Below, piece by piece: positions 13,201 to 24,999 of a stretch of 64,000 nucleotides of DNA (position 1 is the stretch's first letter; each line of letters opens with the position of its first letter). Position numbers and translations under genes: made by a program. This DNA is from Daucus carota subsp. sativus (taxonomy: Eukaryota; Streptophyta; Magnoliopsida; Apiales; Apiaceae). The notes beneath the pieces are model-generated. The model was not told the origin of the DNA and ran no database searches. It saw only the letters and a list, made by a program, of their open reading frames with translations. Location: NCBI RefSeq assembly GCF_001625215.2, contig NC_030385.2:303135-367134 (forward strand), given 5' to 3'.

Positions 13201-16200
13201 TTTCATATATGTATATATTCTCCACTTCCGTTCATCATTATTAGCCACTTGTTGGAGAAAACTCAAGCACGAGTTTTCTAGAAGGCAGGTTTTCTGATGT
13301 CAATTTGATGCCGAATATATATGAACAAAAACCAAAAATAACAACAAACAAGGGTGTATTAACTGCTAAATAACCACTATCGTATGAAATATCCAACTAC
13401 GATCTCATACCCACACCCAGGTCATGTCCTGTCGACATGGGTATGAGGGCAAAATTGAAGAGTTTGACTACCAAAATTTTACAAGCATGTACAGGTTCAA
13501 CTATATGTCTATTTTTACATCTGGGACTAATTTAATATCAAGATCAATCAGTATCATTATCAATCTCATAAAATTAATATTTTCAGAAAATAAAAAATAA
13601 AAAATAGTTCCACACCAGCTATACTTACAGGATCAGCCCATTTAGCAGCAATTGCCTCGGAGATTTTTCTTCTCTGGTCTGCTGATTTTGGCGCTCTCTT
13701 ACTACCTTTGGGCCTGGGGCTTCTCTTCCTTTCCTCAACACTTTCTAACCACTCACGCTCAAGCTGTTCATCCAAGATCTTGTAGGAGTCCCATTGTAGT
13801 TCTTCCTCACCATTCAAGCCCCTTCTTGACGCCTCAGCTATTAAGCTTTGCCAATCAAAGTGACAAGTTTCCTGGAGCATTAGCTTCTCACGACGCTTAT
13901 TCCACCCCATTCGCACCCCAACTCCTATTTTTATCCTTGTTTCTTTGCTGAACAATAGATAAAGTACTATTAAGATATATGTGTGAACTTATAGATGGAT
14001 TTATTAGTGTATGACTGTATATCTGTTGTAAAAATTATTTAAAAATCTCAAAAATGGCGCCAAGAGAAATTTATTTTGCACTATTAAGTAGTCCAGAAGT
14101 CCATTCACACAATTACCACATGGTAGCAATTTTATAAACTGAAAGGACATGCAAGTATAGAGGTAATACTTGCACTGCAAAATCACAAAATAGAATGACA
14201 TTCTACCTTTGAGCATGCCCCAGATTTACTAACTTCATCTTGACCTGCACAATCAAAGCATGTTGAATGAGAATTGCAAATCATTTGCATAACAATTTAA
14301 AATATGAGAATGTCATTCAAACAATAAACGTGTAAGCCCCAACTCCGTAAGTGATCCAACAAAGAAAAAACAATAGCTTGCTAATGAGCAAACAGAAACT
14401 CATATATACTTTCTTTAATTTTACTTCTGATAGTTGTCAATAACTAATGTTGTGTTTGGTTGCGGAATATGAGATTGAGGAGAGTGGAAATGAATTTGTA
14501 CTATATAATGGTGTACTGCCCATAATTTTCGTGCATTCCTCCATAACATTTCTAACAATTCAAACTAAAGCTTAAACCCACCAATTGGGAAAGAATGCTC
14601 CATTCTCCTTCTGGTCATTTTCCTTGCAGGTCACAAAAAAAGTTAGACTCCCTCATTTCTGTTCAATCTTCCCTTTTATATTGTTTCTTACTTCTTATAT
14701 ATTATTCAAAAAATTTGTTCCATTCTGTCTAACCAAACAGAGCATGAGTCATAAGTGTATTTATTACATGGCAAGTCCATGTGTCAACAACAAGCTTGTT
14801 CTTTAGGTACTGTCACTTTAAAGTAGGATATCCAAAATAGTTCAGGCAACCAATTTGAAGCATAGTTACAAATAAAGAAGGTCAGTCCACGAAGCCTACA
14901 TGGAAGATCGTTACTGTAAGTGGAAAACATAATTATATGGCCATAGCAGAGACCGATTGGTATTTAGACCAGCAACTATTATGGACATATAAATCTGTAA
15001 ACTTGTGCCATATACAATCTAATTTCATGCCATTTCAGTAAGTAAACACTATGTTACTCAAGGATGCAGGATATGGGTACCCAGACTAGTTCCTTATTCG
15101 TGCCGATCATACCACACAGCCACATTCATGTCCTGTCCTATTCTGAACCGAAGTGCAACAACAAAATTGAAGAGTCCAGTAACAGATAGTATCATCAAGA
15201 TTTGGCAAATTAGTTCTCAGTAATTTGAATTTTATATATGATTTTCATGTTTTTTGCAGTTATCGTGTAACAATATTCTTACATGACATCACCTTAGGAT
15301 TCTGCATTGCAAGCCTAGTCTTCTCTCTGATCTTCCGTAGTGTTTCTATAAATGCAACAGAGGTTATTTATAAAAATGACCAATGGCATAATAATTCTAA
15401 TATACTCTAATTTTGATTTCAAGTTTATTAATGTTGTTATCTACCTGGAGTATGTTTCCTGCCTTTATTCCATGGTGTATTTCCTTTGTTTGCTTTGGAG
15501 ATCCTCATCCTTCTTAACTTTTCTCTGTCGTCTACATCAGTAAATTCTTCGCTTGAAGATTGATGCTCAACCCCTTGGCTTCTCTCGGAACAAGTACCAA
15601 TGTGCAGTCTTTGATCATCACGTGAATCACTCTTAAATGAAATCTTGGGTTCAACGGTAGCAACTGCACTAACCAGCACCTCCCTGGGTTGCATCTTAAT
15701 ATGACCGACACTGAACTTTCTTTTCTGTGCGGGGATCTTAAAAGATCTAGACAGATATGATAGTCTCGTATCATTTAGATGACACAACTTGTGATCCCCG
15801 AAAGGAAGCAGATGATAATGGAAGGAATGCTGGGAAGAATTAAGCTCTGCAACATAGGTGTATAAACAATGTGAAGGAGTCTCACAAGTAAGATGCGTTA
15901 GGGTATAGCAGTACCATACTTGTAAATAAACAAGTAAATAATATACATATGACCATTTTTATAAATTCATACCTACACCACACAGAGGAAGAGGATTGGT
16001 GTGTGCACTGGTGCACTTAAAAATTGTCTAAATTAGAATTCTGTCTTGATTTCAAACTTGTAGTAAGGATATTTCATGGGGGAAATGGTAAATCTATTTA
16101 CCACAAGCTCCAAGGCCCTGCAAGTACATGATGCACTTCATTTGAAGATATATGGTACAACACTATGTGCATGATGCACTACCGGTGTAGTTTTTATAAA

Positions 16201-18089
16201 GAATCGATGAATAAGTTCACATTTCACATTTTACTATTTAAGCTCTATTTCTTACTCCCTCCATTCCTGTCTACTTGTTCACATGACTTTTTGCAAGCAT
16301 TAAAGGTGCATATAAAATATAGCTAGATAAGGTATTTTTTTAAAAAAAAATTCCTGAATAAAAGTTTAGAGTTTAAATTTTTATTCAAAAAAAAAAAATT
16401 ATAAATTTATATGGCTATATTTTATATGGGCCTTGAAGTGTACACAAATAGTAAAGCACAAAATAGGAATACACGGAGTATTTTTTATTTTTTTAGACAA
16501 GTGAATTATATGTGACTTTTCAATAGGGTTAATCATTAACTAACTCACTTGTCTCGTTCTAATGTATCAAGCTGATCACTGACAAATTTTTTGTCTCGTT
16601 TGAATCATTCTGTATAAAATTAGTTACACTCGATTAAATTCATACAAAGTTGGCGTTACAATAAATGTTTTTTTGTTTAATACCATGACATAGATTTGTC
16701 AAATGAATTAATTTGAACTTGAACGATAATAAAAATAAAATAGAATTAAATAAAAATCAACAACTAATCCCAAATATTATCTTCTGTCTTGAATTCTCTT
16801 TTTTTTTTTATCATCATTTTGACTTGCGAGCAACTCCATGTTAAGTCATAATTATATACATGTCATGGAATTTGACAAAATAATGATTATTTTAACATCA
16901 ATCTTATTTTGTGGCTAATCTTAGTTGATAAATAAAACCATTTTCAATGGTGGAGTTAATTGATTTTTTTAATACATGGATACCTATGTAATTTACATGT
17001 CAATATATAAAATCATAGCTTAAATAGTAATAGTGAAAGATGGATATTTTTAGATTAAAGAATTAGGATATCTTATGTGTTAAGCAATCTAAAAACAAAA
17101 CGGCTATTTGTTTAGCTTGTTTTTTGTTTCACAATCAGGTTGTAGTTGACAATTTGGAGGTTTGCTCCGACTAGGTTTCAATACTTTAATGAATTCTTTT
17201 ATTTTTGTCAATAAAAAAAAGGGAGTTCTCCATGGAACCCAACCCTATATATAGCCACATCCCAAGTGACAATAAACTACCATCACTAATTTTTTAAATT
17301 TTTTTAAAATACTTCGACGAGAAGGTTTTATTGAAAATGTGAGAAAACATAATCAACTAATTCCTAGGATTTTAGGTGGGATAAGAATCGTAATTATTTC
17401 CACTTCTTCAGGTATAATGAGTGATGTCCATCTTCTAATCCATATAAAAATATTAATGAGACAAAGTATAAGCATATGAGCAGCTCTATGATAATGAACA
17501 AGGAGAAGCAACTAGACCAAGCACCCCTTGGTTACAAATTAACATGAAAATCAACTGTGTTGCAACCTCAGTTGCAACTTCGACCGTATTTTGAAAATAA
17601 GTTTGAAAATATGGATATTTTTGCAAATTTCCTTATTTTAACTCACAGGTCACAGCCATTGGGGGTTATAAGAATAATAATAATAATTCTAACTGGATTT
17701 AATAAGACATGTGTGATAATAAAAGTGAGTTAGCAGCAGTTACAAGAATAGACTCCCTCCGTCCCTAACATGTTCCCTTTGAAAAATTACTCATTTTAAG
17801 ATACATTTAGTTGAATATTTGGTTTCCTTATCTACCCCTAATAAATGCACTGAATTGGATTGATTTATGTGTATTGTATTCAAAGGATATTTGGAGAAGA
17901 ATTTCAAAAAATTGCTTTGAAATGAGACAGTATTGTGGGACAAATTTTTTTCTCAAAAAGGACACGTAAAAGGGTTTGGAGGGAGTATGCATTAAGAAGA
18001 AAGTATTTGTTTTGAAAACATAATCTGAACTAGCAGGAAGACAAATAAACAGGAAAAACGAGAATGAGAAGTTGACCTAGTAAAGGCAT
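10290..18089 (-). CDS. NUMOD3-motif (nuclease-associated modular domain 3) protein
   Basis: Seven coding exons on the minus strand: 18089-18077, 15846-15445, 15345-15293, 14244-14207, 13947-13629, 12089-11791 and 10962-10290. Together they give 1797 nt (598 aa), with all phases matching. The tiny first exon encodes only MPLL plus one base, and its phase-1 donor fits the phase of exon 2. Two NUMOD3-like motifs are visible: one across exons 2-4 (KANKGNTPWNKGRKHTPETL followed by a basic helix) and one across exons 5-6 (SADQRRKISEAIAAKWADP, then GYRDRVYTGLSKYHG). NUMOD3 motifs are DNA-binding modules first described in homing endonucleases. No GIY-YIG or HNH nuclease motif is visible here. The middle is basic with Lys/Arg tracts, and the C-terminal part (last exon) is acidic/amphipathic. 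Conserved plant proteins of this type exist, but their role is poorly known; an organellar or nuclear nucleic-acid-binding role is inference. Confidence 0.85.
14450..14744. mobile_element. MITE with TGTTTGGTT-type ends in NUMOD3 intron 3
   Basis: The left end TGTGTTTGGTTGCGG and the right end CTAACCAAACAGAGCA form an inverted repeat of about 20 bp around a 295 bp non-coding body. Such TGTTTGGTT termini are common in hAT- or PIF-type plant MITEs. A clear target duplication was not found. Confidence 0.5.
16255..16478. mobile_element. Stowaway-like MITE, copy 2
   Basis: TA-flanked, with left end CTCCCTCCATTCCTG and right end ACACGGAG. Inside NUMOD3 intron 1; the body has an internal poly-A/poly-T fold. 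Confidence 0.65.
17753..17985. mobile_element. Stowaway-like MITE, copy 3
   Basis: Left end CTCCCTCCGTCCC and right end GGTTTGGAGGGAG followed by TA. The left flank is GA rather than TA, so one target base has probably mutated. Also inside NUMOD3 intron 1. Confidence 0.65.
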
Positions 18090-18400
18090 GGAGAGGTCAT
18101 TCATACATTCAGTGCGTAAGTACCCAATTGAGCTTCCGACTGTTGCCTTGGTGTGGAGAAACTAGAGGTTAAGGACTGCAGGGAAGAGAGGGAGAGTGAG
18201 TGAGGTCGCAAATAAAGATAACGATACCGAGGGGCAAGGAGGGGAGGTGGTTTTGCTGTCTGTCTGTTCAGATATTTTCTGAAAACTCTTATATCTATCT
18301 CTCCGCCGTAAATCTGGGCATATTTGTTACCCTGAATCTCTAAAAACATTTGTCGTTTAAAATGTGGGAAATGTTCCTGAGACAAATTATTAATTTACGT
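18090..18400 (-). other. Probable 5' UTR / first-exon leader of the NUMOD3 gene
   Basis: This lies immediately upstream of the 13-nt coding exon. It includes a more GC-rich stretch (about 18110-18260) and a minus-strand open frame of 94 codons that stops before the true ATG. I read the open frame as leader, not protein. Start-site position is inferred, not observed. Confidence 0.4.
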
Positions 18401-19438
18401 CTGATAAATTATAGTCATGAATGATCTTCTTGGATTCGTATTTATGAATATTTTAATACGATAAAATTTTTATGTTTAATACTAATACAAAATAAATGAT
18501 AAAAACTGTGTGTTGGCAAACGTGACAAAAAAACAGGAAAAGTATTAAAGGACGGAGAGGGTAACTATTTAAACTAAAATTATTTTGTACTGATTAATAT
18601 AATTCTTTTAGTTTAATTGGTAATTGAATAAATATCTATATAACAGTGATAAAAAAAATATTGTTAGTAGTTAAACATTTATATTTGTTAAGATTTATTA
18701 TTTTCAGTTTAATAATTTGTAATGATGAAACGAATCATGGGTTTATTTGATATAGTTAGTTAAATAATTTTTTAGAAATAAATATTCATGAAATTACAAT
18801 TATTGAGCGTATGATGATGTTCCTAAACCTGTGATTAAACTTTTTCTTGGCATACAACATATGATAAAAGAATTTAAATCTCAACATTAACTAAAGTGAA
18901 AAATTTGTGCTGATAAACTATTTGTATGTTTACAATGAGTTATGTGGCGAACTAATAGAGATAGTGAATTCTGTTTGTCAAGAAATTTTGAAAACACGAA
19001 TTGTCACTATTCTAACTTGCACGAAGATGGAGACTTATAAAAGTGAGATTGTGATTTTTAACTATTTCGAACAAAAAAATTTTAATTATATTTTGTTATT
19101 GTATGTGGTTGATAACATTATTTGCAGACCATTATCAATATACATTAACTTCAAAAATTAATATTAATCCAAAGTTAAGTGTCTATGATGTATATATTGA
19201 TTAACATGACTATGACTCATTTATATGATTAAGGTTTAATCATAAGAAATATTGATGAGAAAATTTTAAAGAATGTGAACTAATGCCATGTAGTATCTCA
19301 GTATTCATAAAACTATATAATAATATATATAATAATAAAATGTACGAGTCTATATACCAATCATCATACTATCATTATATATATATGGTCATTTAGATTT
19401 ATTTGTTCAATTTAACGTATAGTTTTAAAATTTTATTA

Positions 19439-19698
19439 CTCTCTTCGTCCTTTTTTATGTCCACTTTTGATTTCGATGGTCAAATTGACTATTTTTTAAA
19501 AAAATGTTATGGACGATTCTTTAATTATTTTAAGAAACCGAAAATTGCATTCTAAAATATATTATTTGTACTTTATAATGATATGATTTTTTAATATGTT
19601 TTCAACTATGCAAACTCTGATGATTTTTTAATATACAAACTCTGATGAATTTGATTGTTCAACGTCAAAAGTGGACAACTAAAAAGAGAAAGATGAAG
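19439..19698. mobile_element. Stowaway-like MITE, copy 4 (degenerate)
   Basis: TA-flanked ends CTCTCTTCGTCCTTTTTTA and, inverted, CTTCATCTTTCTCTTTTTA. Subterminal TGTCCACTTTTGA reappears inverted as TCAAAAGTGGACA near the right end, confirming paired arms. Confidence 0.6.
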
Positions 19699-19989
19699 TA
19701 ATATGATATTTAGTTTCACACATATAATATTTAGTTTGACTTATATTTTCATGCTAATGTTTTTGATATGTAATAAATTTAAGTATTACAAAATTATGTG
19801 TAACATAAGTTTTCCAGCATTTGAAAGTTTTAACTTTTAAGTATTTGAAAATTAAAACATTATTATTTATTAAATTTATTTATCAAATAATAAAGTAATA
19901 AATAATTGATGCTCATGCACGGAGCGCGAGCAAACAATAGTAGTTTCTAATAAATATGATAAAATAAAAATGATGTATAAAATTTCGAA

Positions 19990-20524
19990 TAAGAGTTAAA
20001 TATCAAAATGGTCACTTCGTTCACCAATCTTAACGCGGTATCATTTGAATCATTAAAGTTATAATAAATATCACACAAGTATCTCTAAACATAAGTTCAA
20101 GCACTAAAAATAGAGAGTTTTACGCATTATTCTTGAATGTTACCTCAACCAAGTAAAAGGTTATGATCTCTAATATTTATGATAGTGTATTTAGATTTTT
20201 TTTAAAGTTTATTATTATTTATTTTTATTTAAAATAAATAAAATAACTATATGATAAAAAAATTAAAATAAATAAACTTGATAAAATTTGAATTTATTAA
20301 CATAAATACTAGGGTTGTAACCTTTACTTGCTTGGGGTAAAATTTAATTAATAATGTGTAAAACTGTCTAGATAATATTTTTAGTGCTTGAACTCATTTT
20401 TAGAGATATATATTTAATATTTAATATAAATATAATAATATAAATAATACTTCATCGAAATCAATGAACGGAATAATACTGGACTTCTAGTTCGGTGAAT
20501 ATTTTGATATTTAACTCGTTTAGA
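19990..20524. mobile_element. Foldback-like element with about 200 bp terminal inverted repeats
   Basis: The left arm (19990-20180) and right arm (about 20305-20524) are imperfect reverse complements over most of their length. Shared blocks include GAGTTAAATATCAAAAT, AGTTCAAGCACTAAAAATA and AAGTAAAAGGTTA-like sequence. The central part is AT-rich and non-coding. This fits a foldback or Mutator-like non-autonomous element; no target duplication was identified. Confidence 0.6.
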
Positions 20525-20864
20525 ATATACCCGGATTGCAAAACTGTTCATTTAACAATAGGAGCCATCGCAATGTGAAGTCAGTTTATTCCTTGTTAAT
20601 TTAAAAGAGGTAGTTGAGTGAACCTGGTTATCTGTACTGTACACCGAGTAAATATAAGGAGCGTACATTTGTGATAAATTATAGTACTAAAAAATATATT
20701 TAAGTAAAAAAAGTTGGTATGAAGCCATTCTACTAATAAGTGACAACAGCAGCGATGAGATTGAAAAATGGTAGAGCTCCCCTGAATGACACGTCATTAA
20801 TCTACTAATCAAATTAATGATATCACGTCTTTTTAACAAATTTTATATCTTGACAAGTATTGTA

Positions 20865-21115
20865 CTCCTTCTGTCCCATTTAATTGTATACGTTTCTTTT
20901 CAACTGCTCGACACGCATTTCAATACTCTTATAAAACATAGTTCCGTAACATATTTTTGAGATTTTCTTTTTTTGAATAAAAATATAACATCCAAACTTT
21001 AATTCAAAAAAAGAAAATTTTAAAAATAAATTATACAACTACACTTTACAGGAGCATTAAAGTCCGTGCCGCGTCCCCATCCCCCAATGTATACTACTCA
21101 GGGGGACGGAGGGAG
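20865..21115. mobile_element. Stowaway-like MITE, copy 5
   Basis: TA-flanked, with left end CTCCTTCTGTCCC and right end GGGGGACGGAGGGAG. Internally it shares the CTGCTCGACACGCATTT block with copy 6 (42564-42813), so the two belong to the same subfamily. Confidence 0.75.
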
Positions 21116-21260
21116 TAGTAATTAGCAAGTAGTGTAAAGATGAAGGAATCAGGTAACAGTGATAATCAAATGCACGACACTACCGCAGTCTATCGGCATT
21201 TTGGGCTCAGAAATAAATTAGTAAAATTTTAATTCCAAAATTAGGACGGAATTAGTTTAA

Positions 21261-21815
21261 GAAAAATGCTAGAGACACAGAATTGGCTACAAAAACATTT
21301 ACATAATGAGTATGTGTCAACTTTTGATTGAAATGGGTCCCTGTGTATGCATTAAGAGTAGTGCTAGGTGCACAAAATTGTGTACATAATTTTTATACAT
21401 AATGATGTAAGAGTAGTGCTAGGTGCACAAAATTGTGTACATAATTTTTATACATAATGATGTGGATGTGGTGAGTTTTAATTGGGTGGTTGATGTAAAT
21501 ACAGGGGGCCCATTCCAATTAAAATCCAACACATGTCATTAAATTGTGTACATAATTTTTATACATAATGATGTGGCAATGCATGTGGTGAGTTTTAATT
21601 GGATGGTTGATGTAAATACAGGGGGCCCATTCCAATTAAAATCCAACACATGTCATTAAATTGTGTACATAATTTTTATACATAATGATGTGGCAATGCA
21701 TGTGGTGAGTTTTAATTGGATGGTTGATGTAAATACAGGGGGCCCATTCCAATTAAAATCCAACACATTACACAGTACAAAATTTTGTATCCATTTATGT
21801 GCACCAAGCATTTTC
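21261..21815. mobile_element. MITE expanded by internal tandem repeats
   Basis: The left end GAAAAATGCTAGAGACACAG and the right end, inverted, GAAAATGCTTGGTGCACA form imperfect terminal inverted repeats of about 33 bp. Inside, a 55 bp unit starting TAAGAGTAGTGCTAGGTGC is duplicated (21353 and 21408). A unit of about 117 bp starting AAATTGTGTACATAATTTTT occurs nearly three times (starts 21430, 21541 and 21658). Non-coding. Confidence 0.65.
21430..21770. repeat. Tandem repeat, about 117 bp x 2.9 copies
   Basis: Copies start at 21430, 21541 and 21658. The first copy is 111 bp because it lacks a 6 bp GCAATGC-type insertion. The copies are otherwise nearly identical, implying recent expansion within the host MITE. 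Confidence 0.85.
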
Positions 21816-22345
21816 CATGCATTAATAGTACTAATTAAAGCTCGGCGGCAAAACTACTGTAACTCATATTTTTGGAGTCCACAACTTTCGGAGCCATAAG
21901 AGCAACACAATGAGTATCACAGTTGCATGAGATAAAAGATGAAAAGAAGAAGAAACTACAAAGCAGTTGCAGCAGCAGCCTCAACGACTTTGAAATTTCC
22001 AATGTCTAAATTTCGTGAATATGCAGCACTCAGCAGCCTTGAAGAGTCTTCTTCTCCTTGTCTTGCTTGTTGACTTTGACTTGTATTCTTTTTTATCAAG
22101 CAATAGCTCAACACTTTCAATCTTTCATTTCTTCTTAGATTCTTACGCCTAACTCAATATCTTTCTTATATAATATAAACTCCTTCCATATGTTAAGCAA
22201 TTTCAGTTGCTCATTTTATCCATCTTTCTTTCCTTTTTCCAAGTCTAGCACCCCATATAAATTTAAACAAGTTACTCAGGGTTCCTGGATTTTTCAAATT
22301 AAGATAGCTTTAGTTTACGAAAATTCTTGAGAGTAGAATCTGTAA
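21816..22345 (+). promoter_or_regulatory. Upstream region and presumed 5' leader of the ATL gene
   Basis: About 530 bp without a gene. It has pyrimidine-rich segments (about 22040-22250) and a TATATAATATAAA-like A/T box near 22168. Promoter assignment is by position only. Confidence 0.35.
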
Positions 22346-23242
22346 ATGGACGATTCAAAGCATACGAGTGGGAAACTGGAAGAATCAGCCGCAGTTGAGC
22401 TAACAGGCAGGATCATGGTGGTCGCTATCATCGTTCTGTTTGCGGTGATAGCATTCGTGATCTGTCTTCACCTCTATGCTAAATGGTACTGGCGTCATGT
22501 AGCAAGAGGCGGCCACAGCATGAGTCGACGTGCTGCTGGTCGCCACCAACTGACGGCTGCCACCGCCCTACGTGGTCACGGTCTAGACCCCTCCTTCCTC
22601 AAAACCCTGCCAATCATTCTCTTCTCTCCTCAAGACTTCAAAGATGGATTGGAATGTTCTGTTTGTCTCTCCGAGGTGACACAAGGGGAGAAAACTAGAC
22701 TTCTACCTAAATGTAACCACGGCTTTCATGTCCAATGCATTGATACGTGGTTTCAGTCTCATTCTACCTGCCCAATTTGCAGAAATCCGGTTCTCAATTC
22801 CAATCCTGATCAATTATCACAACAGGGGATTACACATAACACACCCCAACCAGCAGACTACTCACATGATTCTGCGCTTCCTACAGAAGCCGTCACCTTT
22901 CCTACTAATGTATTGTATTGGGGGAACGAGGTTCAGGTCAGCACTTGGACTTCATGTTTACAAGATGCCGATGCTGATGCTGTTACTTCTTCCCAGCAGG
23001 TTTCTTCATCATCATCCTCGTCGTCATGTACTACTAGTACTAGTCACGGTGGTAACAGTGGAGGTGGCCATGATTTGGTCATCGAAATACCAAGTCAGAC
23101 AAACGAGGAAGATCACAAGTCACCTGTGCTGTCACGGTTAAAGTCACTAAAGAGACTTCTAAGCAGGGATAGAAAGATCAATCCTTTCACCCCCAGCACT
23201 AGTGTTGTTGATGTAGAACAATCTGCAAGGTCTCAAAATTAG
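22346..23242 (+). CDS. ATL-family RING-H2 finger E3 ubiquitin ligase
   Basis: An intronless ORF of 298 aa starting at an ATG. One hydrophobic membrane segment (about residues 22-44) is followed by a basic stretch and the ATL-specific GLD motif ([12 protein letters not shown]). A canonical RING-H2 follows: CSVC, then [20 protein letters not shown] and PIC, matching C-x2-C...C-x-H-x2-H-x2-C-x10-C-x2-C with the PxC Pro in place. The C-terminal half is low in complexity, with a run of eight serines and a basic patch ([14 protein letters not shown]). ATL proteins are membrane-anchored E3 ligases, often rapidly induced in defence or stress, and are normally intronless. The specific substrate and orthologue cannot be told from sequence. 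Confidence 0.95.
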   Translation: MDDSKHTSGKLEESAAVELTGRIMVVAIIVLFAVIAFVICLHLYAKWYWRHVARGGHSMSRRAAGRHQLTAATALRGHGLDPSFLKTLPIILFSPQDFKDGLECSVCLSEVTQGEKTRLLPKCNHGFHVQCIDTWFQSHSTCPICRNPVLNSNPDQLSQQGITHNTPQPADYSHDSALPTEAVTFPTNVLYWGNEVQVSTWTSCLQDADADAVTSSQQVSSSSSSSSCTTSTSHGGNSGGGHDLVIEIPSQTNEEDHKSPVLSRLKSLKRLLSRDRKINPFTPSTSVVDVEQSARSQN

Positions 23243-24739
23243 GAGGTCCTGTTGTGTGTGTACATATGCAGTTGGAAAGACTGCCTCAAAACATAGTAGA
23301 TCAGTCCTGCTTGTGCAATTTTAACACAGGATTCGATATACGAGTTCAATCAGCACCGGTCCCTGTATCTTTATTTGTTTGATGTTCGTTCATTTTTTAC
23401 AACAACTAGCCAAGAGTTTGCGGATAATGTTATCTGCATTTATGTTTGAAAACATATAATTAGTAGTAGTTCGTTTCAGATGTGTTGTTAAAACGGACTT
23501 ACTTGTTTGGATTTCTGCAAGTGTAAATAATACAAATAGGCGCCTCTGTGAGAGAGTTAAAAATATAATCCTGTTGTAAGCTAGTAGAGTTCCATTGCTC
23601 AATATTTTCTTTACAATTCTACACATCTGGGCTTGTAGCTTCTTTCAATAACTGATTCAATAGGGAGTAACAAAAAAGCGAATTCTTCTTTCCACCAGTA
23701 CTATCAGTTTGTTTAGTTCCCCTGCTAAAAACCAATAGTATCACGATAGAAAAAAAGGAGAGAGAGTTAATTCCGTATTTGTCCAGAATAAAGATGCAAC
23801 AGTCAAAGCAGAATCACGTACGTAATCCCACCTGCAACACATTTTGCAGCTTAAAATCTGACCATCAAGTCTATATATAATCCAGCTAGAGTTGCAATAT
23901 TAGTTGATGATGAACCTCCATCAAATTTTAGAGCCGTTATGCATGTTTGTAGATTGTCAATGATGAAACATGAGTTATAAAGAGTAGCAACGCTTGTTTT
24001 AGCATTCTTTCTTATTCTACGTACTCAATTCAAGCTTCAAAAGGATTGTACCAAGCAGATCGAACCCTGCTCAGAACAACTAACTTCTCGGAAAAAGTCA
24101 GTCTCTCATATCATCCTCTTTCCTCTTGTCGTAATTACAAATGCTAACTGCCAAAATAATCCATCATATATATTCTGGAATTCTAATCATTATCTTTGTT
24201 AGTTACCTACGGCATTCAGCAGTTTTACATGGTTTTTTAGTACCCGGTTTTGCTTGCCCCGTGACTGTGATTATATATGGTTGATGAGTATTATACCAAC
24301 CATACAAGTAACTAAACATACAATCTAGTACTATAATTGGAGGGACGTGACACTGCAAAAGTTTTGACACTCTAAAAATATACTAATCTGTGTGTACAAT
24401 CAATCAATCATTCCTAATTTAACATCAAAATATACACTTGTCTATTTGTATCAAAATAATAATAAAAAACAAAACAAGAACTACTGTTAGAGTTCTTATT
24501 CGTAATTTCGTATAATGTCCCGGTTTACTTATTTTTTCCTAATAAAAAAGATTTATCAAATTATCAAATCCAGAAACGCCCAATAGAAAACTTAAAGACG
24601 CATGAGCTGCTTACATTCATTTATAAGTCGTCCGCAATATGAGAGCATCACAATCGGACATCTGAATTGCTTGTATGAGTATAAGACAACTTTTGACTTT
24701 AACGCTCGCCCAATCCTTCTGTTTGATCCAGCTAACTAG
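23243..24739. other. Spacer downstream of the ATL gene
   Basis: The 3' flank of the ATL gene is followed by about 1.3 kb in which I see no gene, RNA or clear repeat. Confidence 0.5.
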
Positions 24740-24936
24740 CTAAGGGACTCTAATTCCAATGGCCTTTGCCACGTCTGGAGTTATGCTTCCTTGCTTACAC
24801 CGCAAGATCGCTTCCACTAAACGTCCCTGTGTGATTCCTGGCCATCTTTGAGTAAGATTTGACGGTATAGTTTTATAATGTTCTTGATATAATTTTCGAA
24901 TTTTAATGATCGGAGGTTGTTCCTTATTATAAGGAT
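24740..24936 (-). pseudogene. Unidentified C-terminal-like coding fragment
   Basis: One minus-strand frame stays open for about 64 codons and ends at a TAG (24742-24740). It has a composition that looks truly coding (RWPGITQGRLVEAILRCKQG, then ITPDVAKAIGIRVP and stop). There is no start codon or obvious splice acceptor, and I do not recognise the family. Further minus-strand coding-like scraps with stops occur up to about 25700. Probably a decayed gene end. Confidence 0.4.
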
Positions 24937-24999
24937 TTAAAATCTCGATACATGCTAAGTACTAAATTTAATAAGCTCGGCAAAAACCATATCAATCAA

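Larger units (their letters stand above)
15847..18076 (-). other. First intron of the NUMOD3 gene (2.2 kb)
   Basis: This is non-coding. It is bounded by GT at 18076-18075 and AG at 15848-15847. It contains two Stowaway-like MITEs (16255-16478 and 17753-17985) and AT-rich sequence. No ORF with family resemblance was seen. Confidence 0.65.
18400..21260. other. Gene-free AT-rich spacer with transposon remnants
   Basis: No gene was recognised over about 2.9 kb. It contains two Stowaway-like elements (19439-19698 and 20865-21115) and a long-terminal-inverted-repeat element (19990-20524). The rest is AT-rich with no assignable function. Confidence 0.6.

Noticed and set aside
13410-15200. Similar words (CATGTCCTGTC, AAAATTGAAGAGT) near 13430 and 15130 as a possible repeat pair
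   Set aside because: The shared pieces are short and interrupted; not strong enough to call a repeat by eye.
18101-18385. Minus-strand 94-codon frame as a separate small protein
   Set aside because: It stops just upstream of the ATG of the NUMOD3 gene's 13-nt exon, has no family resemblance and fits a 5' leader better.
22483-23141. Alternative-frame ORFs inside the ATL gene
   Set aside because: Out-of-frame shadows of a RING-H2 coding sequence with perfect metal-ligand spacing.
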